A DNA stretch of 64,000 bases from Serilophus lunatus (taxonomy: Eukaryota > Chordata > Aves > Passeriformes > Eurylaimidae): the NCBI GenBank assembly GCA_013399895.1, contig VXBA01000905.1:62240-126239 (forward strand). Reading direction: 5' to 3'. The translations under genes and the position numbers were made by a program. Shown here piece after piece: positions 10,745 to 24,258 of the stretch. Under the pieces are notes generated by a model. That model saw only the letters and a program-made list of their open reading frames with translations. It was not told where the DNA came from and searched no databases. Every line of letters begins with the position of its first letter. Position 1 is the stretch's first letter.

Positions 10745-11812
10745 CACAGCAAACTCCTGGAAAAGCTGGCAGCCCACAGCTTGGACAGGTGCACTCTTTG
10801 CTGACTGGATGGCTGGGCACAGAGAGTGGTGGGGAATGGTGTCATGTCCAGTTGGTGCCGGTCACAGTGTTGGGCCCAGTCCTGTTTGATATCTTTATTG
10901 ATGATCTGGACAAGGGGATTGAGTGTACCATTAGGAAATTTGCAGATGTCATCGAGTAGGAGAGGGAGTGTTGATATGTTAGAGGTTGGGAGAACTCTGC
11001 AGAGAGACCTTGTCGGGCTGGATAGATTGGCTGATTCCAGTGGCAGGAGGTTCAACAAGACCAAATGCTGGATCCTGCACTTTGGCCACAACAACCTCCT
11101 GCCGCACCACAGGCTGGGGACAGAGTGGCTGGAGAGCAGCCAGGCAGAAAGGGTGGTGCTGAGTGACAGGAAACTGAACATGAGCCAGCTGTGTGCCCAG
11201 GTGGCCAAGAAGACCAATGGCACCCTGGCCTGTATCAGGAATAGGGTGGCCAGCAGGACCAGGGAAGTGATTGTTCCCCTGTACTTGGCACTGGTCAGGT
11301 TGGACCTTGAGTGCTGTGCCCGGTTCTGGGCCTCTCAGTTTAGGAAGGATATTGAAGTGCTTGAGTGTACCCAAAGAAGGGCAATGAGGATGGTGAAAGG
11401 ACTGGAGGACAAGTCCCGTCAGGAGTGGCTGAGGAAGCTGAGATGGTTTAGCCTGGAGTAGAGGAGGTTCAGGGTAGACCTTATTGCTCTCTACAACTGC
11501 CTGAATGTAGGTTGTAGTCAGGTGGGGGTCGGTCTCTTCTCCCAGACAACTAGCAGTGGGACAAGAGGGCACAGTCTTGAGCTGTGCCAGGGGAGGTTTA
11601 GTTTAGACATTAGGAGGAAGTTCTTTGCAAAGACAATGATTGGCCATTGGAATAGGCTGTCCAGGGAGTTGGTGGAGTTACTGTCCTTGGAGGTATTTAA
11701 GAAGAGACTGGATGTGGCACTTGGTGCCATGGTGTAGTTGGCAAGGTGGTGTTAGGTGAAAGGTTTGACTTGATGATCTTGGAGATCTTTTCCAGCCTAA
11801 CTGATTCTGTGA
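10745..11812 (+). mobile_element. CR1 LINE fragment with reverse-transcriptase C-terminal region
   Basis: 5'-truncated CR1 that retains the later part of the ORF2 reverse transcriptase, the thumb/C-terminal region and the 3' UTR. Landmarks in the translation are VLGPVLFDIFIDDLD, RRFNKTKCWILHFGHN, LNMSQLCAQVAKK, VLECTQRRAMRMVKGLE and FKKRLDVALGAMV. A deletion upstream of VLGP removes the GVPQGS-type motif. The catalytic FADD-type motif reads FADV, so the enzyme would be dead. The frame from 10826 to 11737 is continuous except for one TAG at 11459-11461. The 3' end has the CR1 GACTTGATGATCTTGGAG and CTGATTCTGTGAT signature. Confidence 0.93.
10826..11737 (+). pseudogene. CR1 ORF2 reverse transcriptase remnant, one in-frame stop
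   Basis: One reading frame covers this span, interrupted only by TAG at 11459-11461, where CR1 normally encodes Lys after FSLE. It covers the last part of the ORF2 polymerase and ends near the natural ORF2 stop. The endonuclease and the N-terminal two thirds of the polymerase are missing because of 5' truncation. FADV replaces the catalytic FADD. It is not expected to make protein; the long frame shows only moderate age. Confidence 0.85.
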
Positions 11813-14649
11813 TATCTTTTGTGTTATTTACAACACCATTATTTATTTCTTTTCCACCAGACTGCTGCATTTTTTCTAGGTGTTTAATGCTATATTCTTA
11901 AGGGGATATGTTTTAAGTTAGCAACAATATGGCCTTTAAATTATACAATATGGCACTTTTAAATTCAAATCAGTATTTAATAGGGAGTTTACTTTTTTAA
12001 ATGTTTATAATTCAGGATTTCATATAAGACGCGGTTTTGCATTTTCTGCTGTACTAACATTATAAATATGTAAAATCAGGAATTTGGGTTAAAAAAACAG
12101 GTTCTAGTTCAGGAAAGTACCTAAATGTACATTTAGTTGAAGAGAAACAGAGAGATATCTTCAGAAATGGGACTGAGAGATAAGTAACTCAGAATTAATT
12201 ATGATTAACTAAAAGCTTTGCTGGATCAAGGGCATGGCTAGCAATTCTAGTGTGGTTCAGGCAGGAATGCATTTCTTCTATATACTTTGAACTGCAGACA
12301 GTCACAAGAAATTAGTTACAGTGAGATTTTCATTGTGTGACTCATACCACAGTTGTTTCTTAATGGTGTGATTCACACCCATGAAAACAGTGGGTAATGA
12401 AAAGCTGTCCACTTTGTGAAATCACAAATTGGACAGCTTTTTGTTTGCTTTCTTTTTTCTTTTTTTTTATTGTATCTTCAATAACCAACTCCCAGTGTTT
12501 GAAGATTGCTCACACATCTTTCTACAGTTCATTGCATAAATATGCAAATATCTGTAATAAATCATGTTTTGTCGCTGATTTTGAGAGACCATTTGGCCTC
12601 TTCAGTACAAGTCCCTCTAAACTGTCTCTGGTGGTTGGCTTCTGCTAGACTTCTGTTAGCCCTGCTGCCTTGGTTGTTGCTGGATCTGTAGCTTAGGGGC
12701 TGGAGTGCAGCACCAGAGGTCTTGCCATTACAACTGGAAAAAGAGAAGAGCCGTAATGGAAAAGAGTTTGGAATAATTGTGCTTATTGCTTCTACTGCCA
12801 TCACAAATGCTGGAGGAGTGATTGCAGCTGCTGTTTCTGAGAGTAGCATATTCCAAATCCTTCTGTTTCCCCTCCATGACATAGGCAAAGCGTCACTAAC
12901 ATTTTAGTGCTTTGGGCAATCTGCTGCTGTCCTGACCTCTGCTCATGGATGTGGCTGAGGACCTGAACTCCCTGAACCACTCCACAAGTTAGTTGTTGGA
13001 CTGGCCATGGCTTGCTGGAATTGACAATCTTAGTTGGAGCATCTCTGAGCTGTAACAGGCAAGGAATGGACAAACAAGGAAAATCTTGTACTCTGGCCTT
13101 CTTTAAATTTACCAACTAAGTTTCTTCTGTAATCAGCAGAAAGACCTGTCTTTAATAAGTTATGTTATTCTGGAACTGTGTATCTGTTTCTATTGACTCA
13201 GCTTTCTAGTGAGCTGCTTGGATGATGCACCTAATTATACATGTCTAAAGTTAGCTAAGTCTCTTAGAAGTGCACAAGAAGGAAAGACTTAAATTTTTCT
13301 AATGCTGGGGAAAATTGTTGTTGGAAATAAAATGTTTCCCGTTTCCACATTTATTATCTAAATGAAAAGTCATTTGGTGGTGCTGAGTGCTGGACAGATC
13401 TCTGTAAAGGATTGTGACTTAGCCACCTAATGACATAGAATATTCAGCCTGATAGTAATGATCATTTCACGAAAATTGCTTATAAAAAGCAAAGTATTGG
13501 AGTCATAGTATCTTAGACACTAAATAGGACTGTGTGAAATGCATGAAAAACATCCTAATTACGCTTCAAGAAAATATCCTTGGCTGTAGAAGGGGTTTAA
13601 TACTGAGTCATTAGTGATTTTTTTCCTGACTTGTCTTTTGAAAAGTTCTCTCTTGCTGGTCAAGTGAAAGGATGTTATTTTCTGGGTACTAAAGGGCTGG
13701 GCAGTTAAGACCAAAAGGCATTTACACTGTCATTCAAGTTGAATGTCATTTGTTATTTTAAAGCAAATGTTTATGAGTCAGAAATTGGTACTTAAATATA
13801 ACTCTTTTAGGGTCTTTTGGAGATAGTGGTGGAAGAGTTAATCAAAGAAAGAAAAGCCCTAAACAGAGAAAATGAAAAAGAAACTTAAAAAAACCCTCAG
13901 CATTTCCATTAGAAGATATAAACATTATTTTTCATATGTCCAACGGTGACTACCTCTGACCTTGGAAACATACTCCATCTGCCCATCTTTGCCTGTGTCC
14001 TTGGCTCCTCTGGTACTGCTCTGAATTTCTGTAACATGCTGCAGGAGTGTGGAGACATTTCAGGATGCTCACGAAATTCTGTATGTCTGTCAAGAAACTG
14101 GTGACCTTCAGAAAGGAACAGCGCAGGAGTTTGGAAGCTATGCTGCCCAATACCAGAAATGTCCAACCTGTCTCAAAGACTTCAGTATATTTTCTATTCC
14201 AACAACAGTAGGAATTGATTAAAGTATGATTACCTTAAGAGGAAAGGACCTTCAGCAACACTACATTAATGTAACCAGAAGGTTATTCAGTGTTGGACAT
14301 TGCCTTTTACGGTCTCTGCATTGACGGGACAGAGTGCAATAACTGGGATAGTGTTCGAAGAAATTTTTAAATATCCACTGTGGCTTTTGAAATCAACGAG
14401 CTTGGTCCAGCTCTGTTTATGAACTGTAAAGATCCCAAGAAGCACGGCTTGGAGATAAAGTGCTGGAGGGTCACAGAAAATACTGTGCAAAGATGATTTT
14501 AGAGTGGATTTCATTTTTATCTGTAAAACGGATAATCTACAGATAATCAACCTGTCAAGGGATTTTCATACCAAGATTCTATTTGGGTTTTCCTTATATG
14601 ACTTACAAATATGTTAAAACATAGATATTTATTCACAAGAACTGACTTG
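11813..14649. other. Non-coding DNA between CR1 copies
   Basis: No identifiable gene. Slightly more GC-rich patches at 12600-13060 and 13930-14170 carry short open frames on both strands without recognisable domains or splice context. Confidence 0.55.
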
Positions 14650-15609
14650 ATATTTATTCAATATCTTTATTGATGATCTGGATGAGGGGATGGAATCCAT
14701 TATTAGTAAGTTTGCGGATGACACCAAGCTTGGAATGAGTGTCGATCTGTCAGAGGGAAGGAGGGCTCTGCAGAGAGACCTTGACAGGCTGGATAGATGG
14801 GCTGAGTCCAATAGTATGAGGTTTAATGAATCCAAGTGCCGGGTTTTGCACTTTGGCCGCAATAACCCCATGCAGAGTTATAGGCTGGGGATGGTGTGGC
14901 TGGAGGATGCCCAGGCAGAGAGGGACATGGGGGTGCTGGTTGATAGGAAGCTGAATATGAGTCAGCAGTGTGCCCAGGTGGCCAAGAAGGCCAATGGCAT
15001 CCTGGCCTGCATCAAGAATAGTGTTGCCAGTAGGACCGGGGAAGTTATCCTTCCCTTGTATTTGGCACTGGTTAGGCTACAGCTCGAGTGCTGTGTCCAG
15101 TTCTGAGCCCCTCAGTTTAAGAAGGATATTGAGTTGCTGGAGCGTGTCCAGAGAAGGGCAACAAGGATGGTGAAGGGGCTGGAGCACAAGCCCTGTGTTG
15201 AATGGCTGAGGGAACTGGGATTGTTCAGCCTGGAGAAGAGGAGGCTCAGGGGTGACCTTATCACTGTCTATAACTACCTGAAAGGAGGCTGTAGTCAGGT
15301 GGGGGTCGGTCTCTTCTCTCAGGCTCCCAGTGACAGGACGAGAGGACACAGTCTTAGGCTGCCTCGAGGGAAGTTTAGGTTGGATATCAGGAGAAACTTC
15401 TTCTGGAATGGGCTTCCCAGGGAGGTGTTGGAGTCAGCATCCATGGATGTGTTTAAGGATAGGTTAGAGGATGTACTTAGTGGCTTGGTTTAGATGGTAT
15501 AGATGTTACACTGATGTTGGATAGGTTGTTAACCTAGGTAAAGGTTGGACTTGGTGATCTCTACGGTCTTTTCCAACCTTATAATTCTGTGTGTGTAATT
15601 CTGTGTGAT
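14650..15609 (+). mobile_element. CR1 LINE fragment, well preserved, with 3' octamer tail
   Basis: 5'-truncated CR1 starting inside the reverse transcriptase (IFIDDLDEG) and running through the 3' UTR to a repeated ATTCTGTG tail at 15582-15609, the hallmark of CR1 3' ends. It belongs to the same subfamily as the copy at 10745-11812 by shared ORF2 and 3' UTR wording. It keeps the catalytic FADDTKLG motif. Compared with that copy, a short segment before WNGLPREV is deleted in frame. Confidence 0.94.
14690..15493 (+). pseudogene. CR1 ORF2 reverse transcriptase remnant with FADD intact, one stop
   Basis: A single frame is open across the span except for TGA at 15104-15106, where the neighbouring copy encodes Trp (FWASQF there, then F-stop-APQF here). 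Visible blocks are SKFADDTKLGMSVDL with the two catalytic aspartates, MRFNESKCRVLHFGRNN, LNMSQQCAQVAKKANG, ERVQRRATRMVKGLE, LFSLEKRRLRGDLITVYNY and the terminal VFKDRLEDVLSGLV. It lacks the endonuclease and the N-terminal polymerase, so it cannot be autonomous. With one nonsense change and an almost intact frame it is among the youngest CR1 copies here. Confidence 0.88.
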
Positions 15610-16562
15610 ATAATTTCAGGCAGCAAAAATCATATTATCACCAGACATGTGCTCAGTAGTCAGTATTGACCTAGACTGATGTTGATCAGACTCAGATGTG
15701 AAGAGGTCAGTAAGTTACAGAAATTTTATCATGTTGGTTTTCTAAGCCAGTGACATGAAGTCACATTTTGTTAAATATTAAAAGCATAAGTTATATTAAT
15801 GTAATTTATTTGTTCTTCCTTATCCAAAGGAGAATTGTATTCAGTGAGACATTTTAAGTTCTTAGAAGGGTTTTCTGCCAAAAATCCTGGTAGACTATTT
15901 TTTGCTAATGATAAAAACAGAGATTTGGAGAAAAGGAAGAACTCACACTTAGAGGAGCAACTTTTTTATGAAGATCTTAGTGTTGGACTACAGAGAGCCA
16001 CTTTCTGCTGTAGTAAAACAATAAATGCTCACCTTTTGTTGTTTGTGGGATAACTTTCAATTTTTCATGTCAAATTAAGGACACTATTTTGTCTTATTTT
16101 CTTTCTCTTTTCTCTGATAATGTGAGAGACATGCTGTTACATTTTTCAGCAGTTAGGACTTTTTTCTTCTTTCTCTGCAGTCTCTAGATAAGATAAAAGT
16201 CTCTGCTACAGAAACAGCTTTTCAGGTTGAGTTTTGTTTTTTTTATCTTTCCCTACACCTTCTTAAAAGGAAAATAAATTTCTAAAATGTCTAATAAATG
16301 TCTTTATATAAAGCACTATTATACAGAAACATCAGAATGCTGCTGTTCATGCCTGTCACTATTACAAGCATCCAAATATTACTCTACAATGTTTATGTGT
16401 TTAGTCTCAAATTTGTTATAAAAATGTAATGGAGTAAAAGCTCAAAACAGAGATATTCAAATAAAAAAAGAGGAACTGAAGAATCTTTAGAGAATACTGA
16501 AAAAATTAGCCATGACTTCATTATACTAGAATGTAATTTAGGACATATCTTTCTCTCGTGAA
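15610..16562. other. AT-rich non-coding DNA
   Basis: No recognisable feature. Confidence 0.6.
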
Positions 16563-16823
16563 GGGATTTGAAGGAATGGCCTTGAAGTCATGTTAGGAGA
16601 GGTTTAGGGAGGATATTAGAAAAAGGTTCTTTGCCCAGAAGGTGTTGGGTACTGGAACAGGGCAGTGGTAACAGCACCAAGGCTAACAAGAGTTCAAGAA
16701 GCATGTTAACAATACTCTCAGGCACATGATGTGACTCTTGGGGAGGGACCAGTGCAGGGTAAGGGTTGGACTCGATGATCCCTGTGGGTCCCTTCTAACC
16801 CAGCATATTTTGTGATTCTGTAA
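16563..16823 (+). mobile_element. CR1 LINE 3' UTR fragment
   Basis: Short 5'-truncated CR1 3' end: AGGAGAGGTTTAGGGAGG, CTCAGGCACATGATGTGAC, GGGTTGGACTCGATGATCC and a final TTTTGTGATTCTG. It is the same subfamily type as the copy at 8390-9092. Confidence 0.9.
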
Positions 16824-16825
16824 TT

Positions 16826-16865
16826 ATATGTATGTATGTATGTGCAAATACATATATATATATGT
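16826..16865. repeat. (ATGT)n and (TA)n microsatellite next to a CR1 tail
   Basis: Four to five ATGT units followed by TATATATA. It abuts the CR1 3' end, where simple repeats often grow. Confidence 0.8.
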
Positions 16866-17844
16866 AAAGAGATAGTTCTTATATTCATCTATATTTCTTG
16901 GTAATCAAGCTCCAGATTTTCCATGGCCTTGCAATTGCGAGAGTAGAAAGCATATGGGGGGTAAATATTAAGTCTCTTGTAAAGTACAAACATTCATAGA
17001 CCTATTCAAAAGTTGCAGACCAACAAGTCTGAATGATTCCTTTAACAGAGAAGGTGTCATGTCATCAATTCCAGATGATTGATGCAAACAAAGAAGTTTT
17101 GCAGGTTTTCAGTCCTAATTTTTTTAGACTTTTTTCCAAAAATGAGCTGTCAGTGATCCTAAGAATTTTTGTCATTATATACTGTATCAAAACTTCCTGC
17201 CCGTCCTGTCACTTTTAGATGCCAGACATTACCTTTGTGTACATAGTTAATTGTGGGATATTCGATTTTTCTTTAAAGCACATTGGCAAGTGCTAGAGGA
17301 AATGTGAGCTTTGAATCTAGAGTCGTTCAAGTGTGAATTGACTATGGGTATATGCTGCCAAGTCTGCAGGGGAACACAAAAGGCCTGTTTTCATTTCCTG
17401 CCATGAGTAAATTCTCAGGGAATTTGTGCATTCATATTGGCAAAGCAAGACTTGTTCAGATTGTATTTCAATATGTAAAAATACACCTCCAGAAAATTTT
17501 TCAGGTGTTCTTGATTTTTATCTAAAGTCTTTTCAGTAATAATTATGAGCAACCTTTACATAAGAATAATATTTTACCACTAGATTTGAGTGTTGAGTTT
17601 TTGAAAGATCCTTTATTACACATATCAGCTCCCATTCTGAAAATCTCTTTATACATATATAGCTTTAAATGAATGCTCTTGAAGGAGCTGCTATTGGAAC
17701 ATCCAGAGCAGAAAATACCCAAACTCTACTGAAGGAAAGACTGCAAATGCATTTATGAATACAAACCTTGTAGCTGAGGAAGCGCACAAAAAGAGTTCAT
17801 TCTGAAAATCTGCTCCATAACTACGCCCTCTTTCAAAATGAAGT

Positions 17845-17893
17845 ATTTGGACTTGATGATCTTAAAGGTCTTTTCCAGTCCTGAGGATTCTAC
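17845..17893 (+). mobile_element. Very short CR1 3' tail
   Basis: Only the last roughly 50 bases of a CR1 remain: TTTGGACTTGATGATCTTAA, GGTCTTTTCCAGTCC and GATTCTACGG. The wording matches the subfamily at 10745 and 14650. It is an extreme 5' truncation or the remnant of a larger deleted copy. Confidence 0.7.
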
Positions 17894-20800
17894 GGCAGCT
17901 GGGTAATCACTGAGAAGTACTTTGAAAGGGGGGAAGGAGGGGGTAAAGATACAATACTTCCATCCCTTAACAGGATTTTTCACCTGTTGTTACTCATTAT
18001 TGCATATGTCCTGGGTTGAGTTAGTTACTTGTTAAAAGGAAGTTATTTTGTTAAACATAATGGATTTGACCTGACATGAACATCAAGATTGATTCATGGT
18101 ATATAACTCTCTACATGCCCCCTTGATTGTTTTCTATCTTTATATTTTAAGAACTGTTAATATTTTGGGTCTTCCTGGGCTTCTTGAGACTTGGTAAAAA
18201 TTGAAATTGTTAGTCTGAACTACCCATCAGTTAACTTCTTCAGGATTCTGGTTTGGGTTTTTTATTTTGTCATAATACTGAAATATTTTTCATTACATAT
18301 ATGTTTTCTAAGCTACTGTCATCTAGTAGATGACAGTTTTTCATTTCTATCTTTTAGGATTCCTGGGGAAAGATTACTTTGAACACGTTGCCAAACCAAC
18401 GCATCTCATTCAGTTTTAGTGGGGTAATGTGTGTATACTGTGTTTGGGCTACAGATTTAAATGCACTGCCAAGAAAGAAATTAAATGGCAGTCCTGAAAA
18501 ACAGTTTTTGAAAGGATGAATTTGTAATATCAAGTAGTCTGAGGAGCTTTTCAGTTTATTTGAACAAGTAAATGAATACAGGAGGAGAGAAATCTCTGAA
18601 TTACCTTTAGATATGAATCATTTGGTGTCTTATAAAGACTTCTCTTCATGTATCTCACTGTGGCTGTCTGTCAATCAGAGTCTGTTTGCTTAAGGACTGA
18701 AAGAGGCTCAAGGTTGAATTGTGTTTGTGAGGGAGTACAATTGTCTTTCGACTGTTATCAGTTGTCCTGTGTAATCTGCATTTGCATTTAATAGACATTT
18801 TCTGTGACAACGTAGATTGTTTTATTGACAACTTTTCTTAGCAGAAGGGTGCATGTAAGGATAAATACAGAAGAAAGCTTGGACATGCTATCCGTGCTGG
18901 TAGTATCTCAGGTAGTAGCTCACACCTTGCTTAAGGACCACTAACTCTGGTAGGAAGTAAGCCTGGCTTCCATGAGATACCTCAAAAAACTGTTAAGAAT
19001 CTCTTGGGGAAAACAGAGGTCCATGCAGGGTTAATAATTGGCCCAGATTTTTGCTAGCAATGGAAAAAACCTTAGCTTTCAACCTTAATAATTGCAAAGC
19101 CAAGACTTGTCCAGTGATTTATTCATCTTAGCTGGAGATTATCTGAAACTCTGGGCAAAAGAGAAAAGCCCCTGCTTGGAACCGAAGTTTCACCATATCA
19201 TCGTGTTGCCACCTCAGGTTTTCGAGGGGAAAAGATTCATCCCGTTCTCCCAAACACTGGAAAGGAGGGGAAAACAAAACAAAAAGCGGTGCATATGACA
19301 ATGCACCAGAAATAAGTTGTCTTAGGTTTGGGGAAGAGGGTGGTGAGAAATGTCAAAGGGCATTCTCAGTTTTTTGCTTGAATATCACCATCATACGTGT
19401 GCAATGAAAGTAAGTGAATACATGAATACTCGTGTAGTGCCTTTTGTCCTTCTATAGCCCCAGTTGTATGGAAGGATCATTTTGTTAACTTCTTCTCCCC
19501 AAGGGATCTAATAAGACTTGACAAATTATTATAAAAATATAGAGTATATGAGAGAGAACAAACCAAATATTAGAGCTAGTTAGAAAATTATCAGAAATAT
19601 TTAATGCTTCAAATAAAGTATTTTAATTTGAGGAAAAAAATCACAGTCCCAGCTGCTGTGGCTTTTGGCACCTTTCACTCTCTGCTCTTTGTTTTTTTGG
19701 GGCAGAGGTGAGGAAAAATTTCAACCTTTTATAGAATTTTGTAGAGAAAAAGTGTGGACAAAAATGTGAGCTGTACTTTACCATTTAAGATGAAACCACA
19801 TGTATTTCAGTTCTAATGCAAACTGATATATATATTTGTAAAGGATGAGTAAGCAAAATAGATGTCAACCTCCCTGTTACTGATTTGCTATTGGAAGTTT
19901 GTCATTGGTGTCATGATAGAAGAGTTAGAAGGGGTTTGAAGAATTATAAGATCTTGGTCTTACCTTTACAAAAGGTGTGTTGTGCATTTATATGCAAATG
20001 AGAAAATTCTGGTTGCTGTGTGACAAAAGGAGAAAATTATGTTAGCGCTTTCTGTTTTGAAGAGTCATTTGATTTATCATATTTACTCCAGTGTATTGTT
20101 TCAGCTAATACCATACCTACTTAAAAAGGTATAAAGTCCTTTCAAATTTCTTTACAATGTTTGTGGTCAGCCTTGCATGAAATGGCCATTTGTTCTTCCC
20201 ATATTAAAGCTTGCGCTTTCATGTAGTTCTGAGAATTTCCTATTACTGTAAATTAATTTCACTTCATTAAGTGGTTGGGTCACAGGCAAAGGAATAATAA
20301 CAGTCAGAGACAGGGGAGATTACTGGTTTGAATAATCGTAAATTGGCATCCTCTGCTTTCTCTCTAATACTAGAAAGAAGCTCCTGGCTGTCAAAGGCAT
20401 TTCATTAATCAAAAAAGCCTATGAATGTGAACTTTAAAGTTAGACAAGATGAAATTATTATCTATGCGACAATATTTTGCAGTGTGGAACAATGGATTCT
20501 AGTCCCAGTAGGAGACAATAACACAATGGTAAAGATTCACTTTTTTGTGTTACTTTGCTGTTATTTCAGGTCACTTGTGATTACTCAAAGTCATCGACTC
20601 AGCAGCCATACATTATGCACAGAGGGCTCAGTTGTGAAGAGATGACTCCAAAGCATGGGGAGTTTATTATTTAGATATTAATTTGTCCTCTCATGTAAAT
20701 CATTATTTCTTCTGCCAAGATAATTATGATAATGTACAATAAAAAGAGAAAACTGTTGCTTTCTTCACATTCTTTTTTCTAAGTCTGGCCCAATGCTTAT

Positions 20801-23800
20801 TGAAAACAACTGAAGAGAGGCTTACTAATTTCGGTAGATTTCTGATCAAAGCACTAATATCTAATGAAAGCTGTGGGGAGTAATTTTTCCAGGATCCACC
20901 TCCCTTTATACTGAATAGAAAGAATGAAGTAGGACTGACAAATATCCTCAGTGCAGGTGTTTCAGATAGGGCTGTAAAACTGCCCTTTGAGGAGCAAACT
21001 GGAAACTTCATGGCCAGAGGTGGCATATATGGCAGAGCACCTGCAGGGAGCTGCAAACACATTAGCCAGGCCCTCAGAGATGCTGGAATTATGGTGGATA
21101 TTCCTCCAGTATTTCCTTTGAAACCTTAAACAGGGCATGGAGGGACATTCCTGCTGCTCTCTTCTTCGCCATCCCCACTGCCATCTCTCTGTTTCAACAA
21201 GGGTGAAAATTTCAATTATTGCTCTTTCTGCGTCAAACGTGGCTCCTGATGCCGAGTCTGTCTCCTCAGCCTGGAGTTGTATCTGGCACGAAGAATTTCA
21301 GCATTGCAGTCCTGTCTGGGAGAGAGAGGCAAGATATATTTCTGTGATGGATCTTCTAGAAGCACTTTGGTGATGGCAACATGTTGCCAGCTGTGTCAGA
21401 GGGTGAAGGTTGAGGAAAAGCTGACAGGTCTTCCTTTGCTCTGAAAATACCACATGGTATTCATTGTGTGCCTTTGTCACACTCAGATGGAAGGAATGGT
21501 GATGTTTTTTCTGATTCTCTTCTTGTACCCATGCCTGTCATTAGATTATACTCAGTAAGAAAAGCTTGTTGTAAAGATTGATCAGTAATTTATCATTGTT
21601 TCTATCTTATCCAAACATGATGCATATCACGTATATCATTAAGGATGGCATAATTACTTTGATAAAAGATAATTCTGCAAACATTTATGTATGTAAATTC
21701 AAAAGGGAAATTTGAATTTTAGCCCAATTAGTCATACATTTTAAATCCTATTGATGCAAAAAGCATGGTACTGAAAATTTACAGCCATTTTTGATTTGCC
21801 ATCACTTTACTTAAAACATTGAAGGAACTTTGATTTCTGCATCAGACAGATGCTTCTAACTTTTTGTTTTTCCAAGGCTCCTTGTTTTCTGTGGTAGTAA
21901 TTCAAGCAGTGATAAAAATGAGACATCTCAGTTTATTTCAGTTATTGCCACAGTTATTCATCTGAAACAGGTTTTGAGCCTTCCCTGGCAATAGGATGGA
22001 ATAGCAAAGCTTGACTGTATATAGTGGTATCCCAAGCTGCATAAGCATGTTGCTCAAAAGCAGGCCTTGAGAAGCAATTAGTATATTGAGCATTTAATAT
22101 TCAGTTACTAAATTAAAGAAAAAGTTCATGAGTTTGTTAGTTAATAATGCTTAGTAGTCACAGAGAAGGAGTCAGACCCATGTGAAGCCAGGGAATGCTG
22201 TATGATGTCCTAGTTGTTTTAAATTACAGGAATAAAACTGTTTAAAATCCATCCTGAGATTATGCTTTTTGGTTGCTCTCAATCCACAATGAATTGTAGC
22301 AATGGAATTTCAAACTACAACAGTGTAAGAACGCCAGATAGTTGTTTTGGTTGTTTTTTGGTTTTACCGTTTCATTTTTTTTTTTGAAAAGTATAACTTT
22401 TCAGGCAATTTATGGCACTTGGCTTGGATTACTCTGTGGTAATGGGTATTTGGAAGAGTATGTAAACATTTATGTATAGCTTTTACACAAATAAGACTAA
22501 GTATCTTTAGTTATGCTAAATGGGAATGGAGAATTGCAATGGCTGTTTATTCCTGATGACTGAGCCCAAGAAAAAAAGTGTCTTCTCCACTTTTAACTAG
22601 ATAGGTAGATGGCATAGAAAGTTATTTTTCTTAATTTTTGAAAGCTGGTGAAGGCTTGTTCTGCTTGTTCCTTTCTCACAACACAGTTTCAGGTGGTGTA
22701 AGGTCACATCTCTTAACCCAAGAGAGGGTGAGAGCTGGTGAATCTTGTCATTGGCTCTATCCCAAGCAGAGAAGCAGGGGTCTCTGCGTAAGAAAGCTCA
22801 AGTTGGAGAAGAACAGATATTGGAGTAACCAAAACTGAACAGATAAAAGTTTATGTTGCACACTAGTCTCTTTGAGTATACCTTACAAAGCCTAATATAC
22901 CTTGTTTAGACAAGAGAGAGATGGGTCAAAATTCCAGGTTATCTTTCATTTAAAAAAAGAACGGGAGAACCAATGGTGGAAGATTTTCACACAGCTGTGG
23001 CAAACTCTTCAATCTGTCTGTGGAGGCAAAAGAATAAGAGTGGTATAGAGGGAGAAGAAGAGTTTTATATGTGTAGTGGTTTATCTACAGCTGCGTGCAA
23101 ACAGCTCCATCTGTCTCCAGGTTTGGAATGCAGTAAATAGCTGGTGAGCGTTCTAAAATAAAGACTGGCTGTGTACTTGTAATTAATTTGGGAAATAAAT
23201 CCTGCGTTGGAATAGGGAGTATGGAGTAGCTAAGTGAAAGCAAAATAATGGTATAGGAGTGTGCTGCAGCCTTCTCACTTGAAGGATAGTGTTTCTGTTT
23301 CAACTGTGCAGCACAGACAGGTGAGTAATGTCTTGTGCTTGTTGAGAGGGACAGGAAGGAGTCAGCTGACAGAGAGACAGCCAAGACACAGATTTTAGAG
23401 AGAATGGCTGAATAGACTTAATGAAAAGAAACAGGGAACAATGGGAGGTGAGAGAAGGTGATGTTTGAGCATGGTACGAGGCTGCTGTGAGAGGCAATTT
23501 GCACAGAGCTCAGCCATGTGGTATCTCATCTGACACAGCTAACTGAAGTGGTGAAATGTGCTCTCAAAGGCAAGGCAGTAGTAAATCTAGCAGGGGAAAT
23601 AGCTTCTTTCCACTTGTCCCAGTAGTGTTGCTGTGGATGGGAGTGGCATGTTTCTCCCAGAAGTCAACAAATGATGACAGAAAAATGTACACATTTTTCC
23701 TAAAGCCACAGAAGGGAATGAATGCATAAGTAGAACAGAAGCAGTGGGCTCTAGTAATTTAAATTTGGTTTCCAGAGAAATGTATACTTTGAGCAATAAA

Positions 23801-24258
23801 TCTTACTTAGATATAGCCAAACTTAAAAATCAATGACCAAAACTGTGCAAACGTATTTTAATTGTTAGCATAGCTGCTAATGCAATCCTGCCATTCTGTA
23901 CGCTCCAAATCCCTGAACAGTTGCAACAGTGGTTTACCTACCTGTGTAGGCAGATTTTATGCATGAATATATGTGTATGTATTTATTGAAATGCACATAT
24001 ATACTGTGGTGTTACTTATTTTTGTAAATAGAATTTAAGAAAATTTGCTCGTATTTTCTCAGGAATGTTACGGTAAATCCAGGAGTCAATTTTTCTGAGT
24101 CCCCATTCAGTGTGGTGAGAACAAAACTTTGTTTAAAATATCCTTTATGCTTGGAGCATATCCCTTATGCTTTAGATGTTGCTGCTTTCTTTCTTCCATT
24201 TTTCTTTTTTCTGTTTTATGTGCCTGTCCCCAGACAGCTGTATGGGTGTTTATATGCC
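17894..24258. other. AT-rich, largely unique non-coding DNA
   Basis: No CR1, LTR or SINE recognised, apart from an inconclusive LTR-start-like string at 18008. Open frames such as 20724-21062 on the minus strand have no motifs, and none is framed by a convincing acceptor and donor pair. Confidence 0.55.

Noticed and set aside
18008..18190. Possible start of another LTR (TGTCCTGGGTTGAG)
   Set aside because: Only the first dozen or so bases resemble an LTR start; no matching end, polyadenylation signal or duplication was found.
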